Notes under the pieces: model-generated | Database searches by the model: none | What the model was told of the DNA's origin: nothing | Seen by the model: only the letters and a program-made list of their open reading frames with translations | Shown: positions 3,806-6,265 of the stretch, piece after piece | Numbering within the stretch: position 1 is the stretch's first letter | Layout: each line of letters begins with the position of its first letter | Source: Pseudomonadota bacterium | GTDB lineage: Bacteria > Pseudomonadota > Alphaproteobacteria > Rhizobiales > Devosiaceae | Reading direction: 5' to 3' | Assembly (NCBI GenBank): GCA_023436745.1 | Contig: JAEZHZ010000023.1 | Span: 1-6,265, forward strand | DNA length: 6,265 nt | Position numbers and translations under genes: made by a program

Positions 3806-6265
3806 ATGAATATCGAGAAGTACACCGAGCGCGCGCGCGGCTTCATCCAGAGCGCGCAGACTCTTGCGCTTGGCCAGGGCCACCAGCAGTTCGCGCCTGT
3901 CCACCTGCTCAAGGTCCTGCTCGACGACGACCAGGGCATGGCCAACGGCCTGATCGAGCGCGCCGGGGGCGACCCCAAGGCAGCGCGGGCCGGGGTGGAG
4001 GCCGCCCTCAACAAGATTCCACGTGTGTCGGGCGATGCCGGCCAGCTCTATCTGAGCCGCGAACTGGCACGCGTGTTCGAGACAGCCGAGTCGGCCGCCC
4101 AGAAGGCCGGTGACTCGTTCGTCACGGTCGAACGGCTCCTGCTCGCCCTGACGGTCGAGAAGGACACCGATGCGGGCAAGGTGCTGGCGGCTGCCGGCGT
4201 GACCCCGCAGGGCCTGAACCAGGCCATTGAGGCGATCCGCAAGGGCCGCACCGCTGATTCCGCCTCGGCGGAGAACGCCTATGACGCGCTCAAGAAGTAT
4301 GCTCGGGACCTCACCGCGGATGCGCGCGAAGGCAAGCTCGACCCGGTGATCGGCCGGGACGAAGAGATCCGCCGCACCATCCAGGTCCTCAGCCGCCGCA
4401 CCAAGAACAACCCGGTCCTGATCGGTGAGCCCGGCGTCGGCAAGACCGCCATCGCCGAGGGCCTCGCCATCCGCATCGTCAATGGCGACGTGCCGGAATC
4501 ACTGAAGAACAAGTCGCTGCTCGCCCTCGACATGGGCGCGCTGATCGCCGGCGCGAAGTATCGCGGCGAGTTCGAGGAGCGCCTCAAGGGCGTGCTCAGC
4601 GAAGTGACGGCCGCCGAGGGACAGATCATCCTGTTCATCGACGAGATGCACACCCTGGTCGGGGCGGGCAAGGCGGATGGGGCGATGGACGCCTCCAACC
4701 TGCTGAAGCCGGCGCTCGCCCGCGGCGAGCTGCACTGCGTCGGCGCCACCACGCTCGACGAGTACCGTAAGCATGTCGAGAAGGACCCCGCCCTTGCCCG
4801 CCGGTTCCAGCCGGTGTTCGTGGACGAGCCGACGGTGGAAGACACCATCTCGATCCTGCGCGGTCTCAAGGAGAAGTACGAGCTGCACCACGGCATCCGT
4901 ATCTCGGATTCGGCCCTGGTGAGCGCGGCGACGCTCTCCAACCGCTACATCACAGACCGCTTCCTGCCCGACAAGGCCATCGACCTCATGGACGAGGCCG
5001 CGGCGCGCCTGCGCATGGCCGTCGACTCCAAGCCGGAGGCGTTGGACGAACTCGATCGGCGCATCATGCAGCTCAAGATCGAGCGCGAGGCGCTGAAGAA
5101 GGAGGAGGACGAGGGCTCGCGCATCCGCCTCGAGCGGCTCGAGCACGAATTGTCCGGCCTCGAGGAGCAGGCCCAGACCCTGTCGGCCAAGTGGCTGGCG
5201 GAAAAGGAGCGCCTGCAGGGTTCGACCAAGCTCAAGGAAGAGCTCGACGCTGCCCGGTCGCAGCTCGAGATCGCCCAGCGCCAGGGTGACCTGGCGCGGG
5301 CAGGCGAGCTCGCCTATGGCGTCATTCCCGATCTCGAAAAGCGCCTCAGGGCCGCCGACGACACGGATGGCGATGGCCGCCCGGACGCCGTGATGGCCAA
5401 GGAGACGGTCGAGCCGAGCGACATCGCCCAGGTGGTGTCGCGCTGGACCGGTATTCCCGTCGACCGCATGCTCGAGGGCGAGAAAGAAAAGCTGCTCCAC
5501 ATGGAGGACTCCATCGGCGCCCGCGTCATCGGCCAGTCCGAGGCCGTGGCCGCAGTGGCAAAGGCGGTGCGCCGTTCGCGGGCGGGTCTGCAGGATCCGA
5601 ACCGTCCGATCGGCTCGTTCATGTTCCTCGGCCCGACCGGCGTCGGCAAGACGGAGCTCACCAAGGCGCTGGCCCAGTTCCTGTTCGACGACGAGACCGC
5701 GATGGTCCGGCTCGACATGAGCGAGTTCATGGAGAAGCACTCGGTCGCCCGGCTGATCGGCGCCCCTCCGGGCTATGTCGGCTATGACGAAGGCGGCGTG
5801 CTCACCGAAGCCGTCCGCCGCCGTCCCTACCAGGTGATCCTGTTCGACGAGATCGAGAAGGCACATCCGGACGTGTTCAACGTCCTGCTGCAGGTGCTCG
5901 ACGACGGGCGTCTCACCGACGGGCAGGGGCGGACGGTCGACTTCCGCAACACGGTCATCATCCTCACCTCCAACCTCGGCTCCTACTACATCCAGGAGCT
6001 CAAGGACGGCGAGCCGATCGAGCTCGCGCGCGGCAAGGTGATGGACGAGGTGAAGGCGGCGTTCCGGCCGGAGTTCCTGAACCGGATCGACGAAATCCTG
6101 CTGTTCCACCGGCTCGGCCGCGAACACATGGGAGCGATCGTCGACATCCAGTTCGACCGGCTGCGCAAGCTCCTGGTCGACCGCGACATCACGCTCGACC
6201 TGACGAGCCGCGGGCGGGAGTGGCTGGCCAACGAAGGCTATGACCCGGCCTATGGCGCACGGCCG
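3806..6265 (+). CDS. clpB: ATP-dependent chaperone ClpB, 3' end beyond the window
   Basis: Hexameric AAA+ disaggregase that, with DnaK, threads and rescues aggregated cytoplasmic proteins after heat stress. 820 codons are open to the last base; E. coli ClpB has 857 residues, so about 45 are missing. Residues 1 to about 145 form the Clp N-domain. NBD1: Walker A GEPGVGKT 207-214, pore-loop Tyr252 in AKYRGEFEERLK, Walker B with D279-E280, arginine fingers R332-R333. Residues about 410-530 form the coiled-coil middle domain, which marks ClpB rather than ClpA or ClpC. NBD2: Walker A GPTGVGKT 609-616, pore-loop Tyr657 in GYVGYDEGG, Walker B D681-E682, arginine finger R760 in FLNRIDE. All catalytic residues are present. 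An acidic DTDGDGRPD stretch (519-527) follows the middle domain. The gene stands alone, after a terminator and a likely RpoH promoter. Confidence 0.97.
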   Translation, partial: MNIEKYTERARGFIQSAQTLALGQGHQQFAPVHLLKVLLDDDQGMANGLIERAGGDPKAARAGVEAALNKIPRVSGDAGQLYLSRELARVFETAESAAQKAGDSFVTVERLLLALTVEKDTDAGKVLAAAGVTPQGLNQAIEAIRKGRTADSASAENAYDALKKYARDLTADAREGKLDPVIGRDEEIRRTIQVLSRRTKNNPVLIGEPGVGKTAIAEGLAIRIVNGDVPESLKNKSLLALDMGALIAGAKYRGEFEERLKGVLSEVTAAEGQIILFIDEMHTLVGAGKADGAMDASNLLKPALARGELHCVGATTLDEYRKHVEKDPALARRFQPVFVDEPTVEDTISILRGLKEKYELHHGIRISDSALVSAATLSNRYITDRFLPDKAIDLMDEAAARLRMAVDSKPEALDELDRRIMQLKIEREALKKEEDEGSRIRLERLEHELSGLEEQAQTLSAKWLAEKERLQGSTKLKEELDAARSQLEIAQRQGDLARAGELAYGVIPDLEKRLRAADDTDGDGRPDAVMAKETVEPSDIAQVVSRWTGIPVDRMLEGEKEKLLHMEDSIGARVIGQSEAVAAVAKAVRRSRAGLQDPNRPIGSFMFLGPTGVGKTELTKALAQFLFDDETAMVRLDMSEFMEKHSVARLIGAPPGYVGYDEGGVLTEAVRRRPYQVILFDEIEKAHPDVFNVLLQVLDDGRLTDGQGRTVDFRNTVIILTSNLGSYYIQELKDGEPIELARGKVMDEVKAAFRPEFLNRIDEILLFHRLGREHMGAIVDIQFDRLRKLLVDRDITLDLTSRGREWLANEGYDPAYGARP

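Noticed and set aside
3707..3810. ROSE-like RNA thermometer in the clpB leader
   Set aside because: By eye only about four weak pairs could cover the AAGGAGA site; no stable stem masking it was found.
4499..6127. Open frame of 542 codons on the - strand, antisense to clpB
   Set aside because: Long but fully inside clpB, whose every motif is intact. The composition (Leu/Val/Glu/His/Arg-rich, no recognisable domain) fits a reverse-strand shadow.

Overview
The window is a GC-rich stretch of bacterial chromosome, and every confidently identified gene reads on the + strand. The gene order is ptsP (3' end), prfA, prmC, a DUF4167 gene, then clpB (5' part). That order, the DUF4167 protein (a family I know essentially only from Alphaproteobacteria) and a heat-shock-type CCCCATATAT box ahead of clpB point to an alphaproteobacterium of the Hyphomicrobiales. 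The flavour is Devosia-like, but genus is a guess. This looks like core genome: I see no transposase, integrase, phage gene, CRISPR array, tRNA or rRNA.

Layout. Positions 1-423 hold the last 140 residues of the PEP-binding domain of enzyme I (PtsP/EI-Ntr). Positions 424-643 are non-coding, with a GC palindrome after ptsP and a cluster of inverted repeats (511-606) that resembles a dispersed REP-like element. Positions 644-1720 encode peptide chain release factor 1 (PrfA), with PAT and GGQ motifs. prmC follows with a 4-base overlap. Its full-length frame has no ATG, GTG or TTG where the N-terminus should begin, and the best start is a CTG at 1717 inside CTGA. Positions 2575-2906 are non-coding: a weak hairpin, a possible promoter and a leader with several small hairpins. 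Positions 2907-3524 encode a 205-residue DUF4167 protein of unknown function, closed by a strong intrinsic terminator (3548-3574). Positions 3575-3805 carry a hairpin, a probable RpoH promoter and a strong ribosome binding site for clpB. clpB runs from 3806 through the end of the window; 820 codons are present and roughly the last 45 are missing.

How the genes work together. PrfA and PrmC are substrate and modifying enzyme: PrmC methylates the glutamine of the release-factor GGQ motif, and the two genes are translationally coupled here. ClpB is the disaggregase that works with DnaK and appears separately controlled by heat shock. PtsP belongs to the regulatory nitrogen PTS. No functional link from the DUF4167 protein to its neighbours can be read from the sequence.

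I found no clear new system. The items most worth a second look are the non-canonical prmC start, the REP-like element, the structured leader before the DUF4167 gene, and an acidic calcium-loop-like insert in ClpB.
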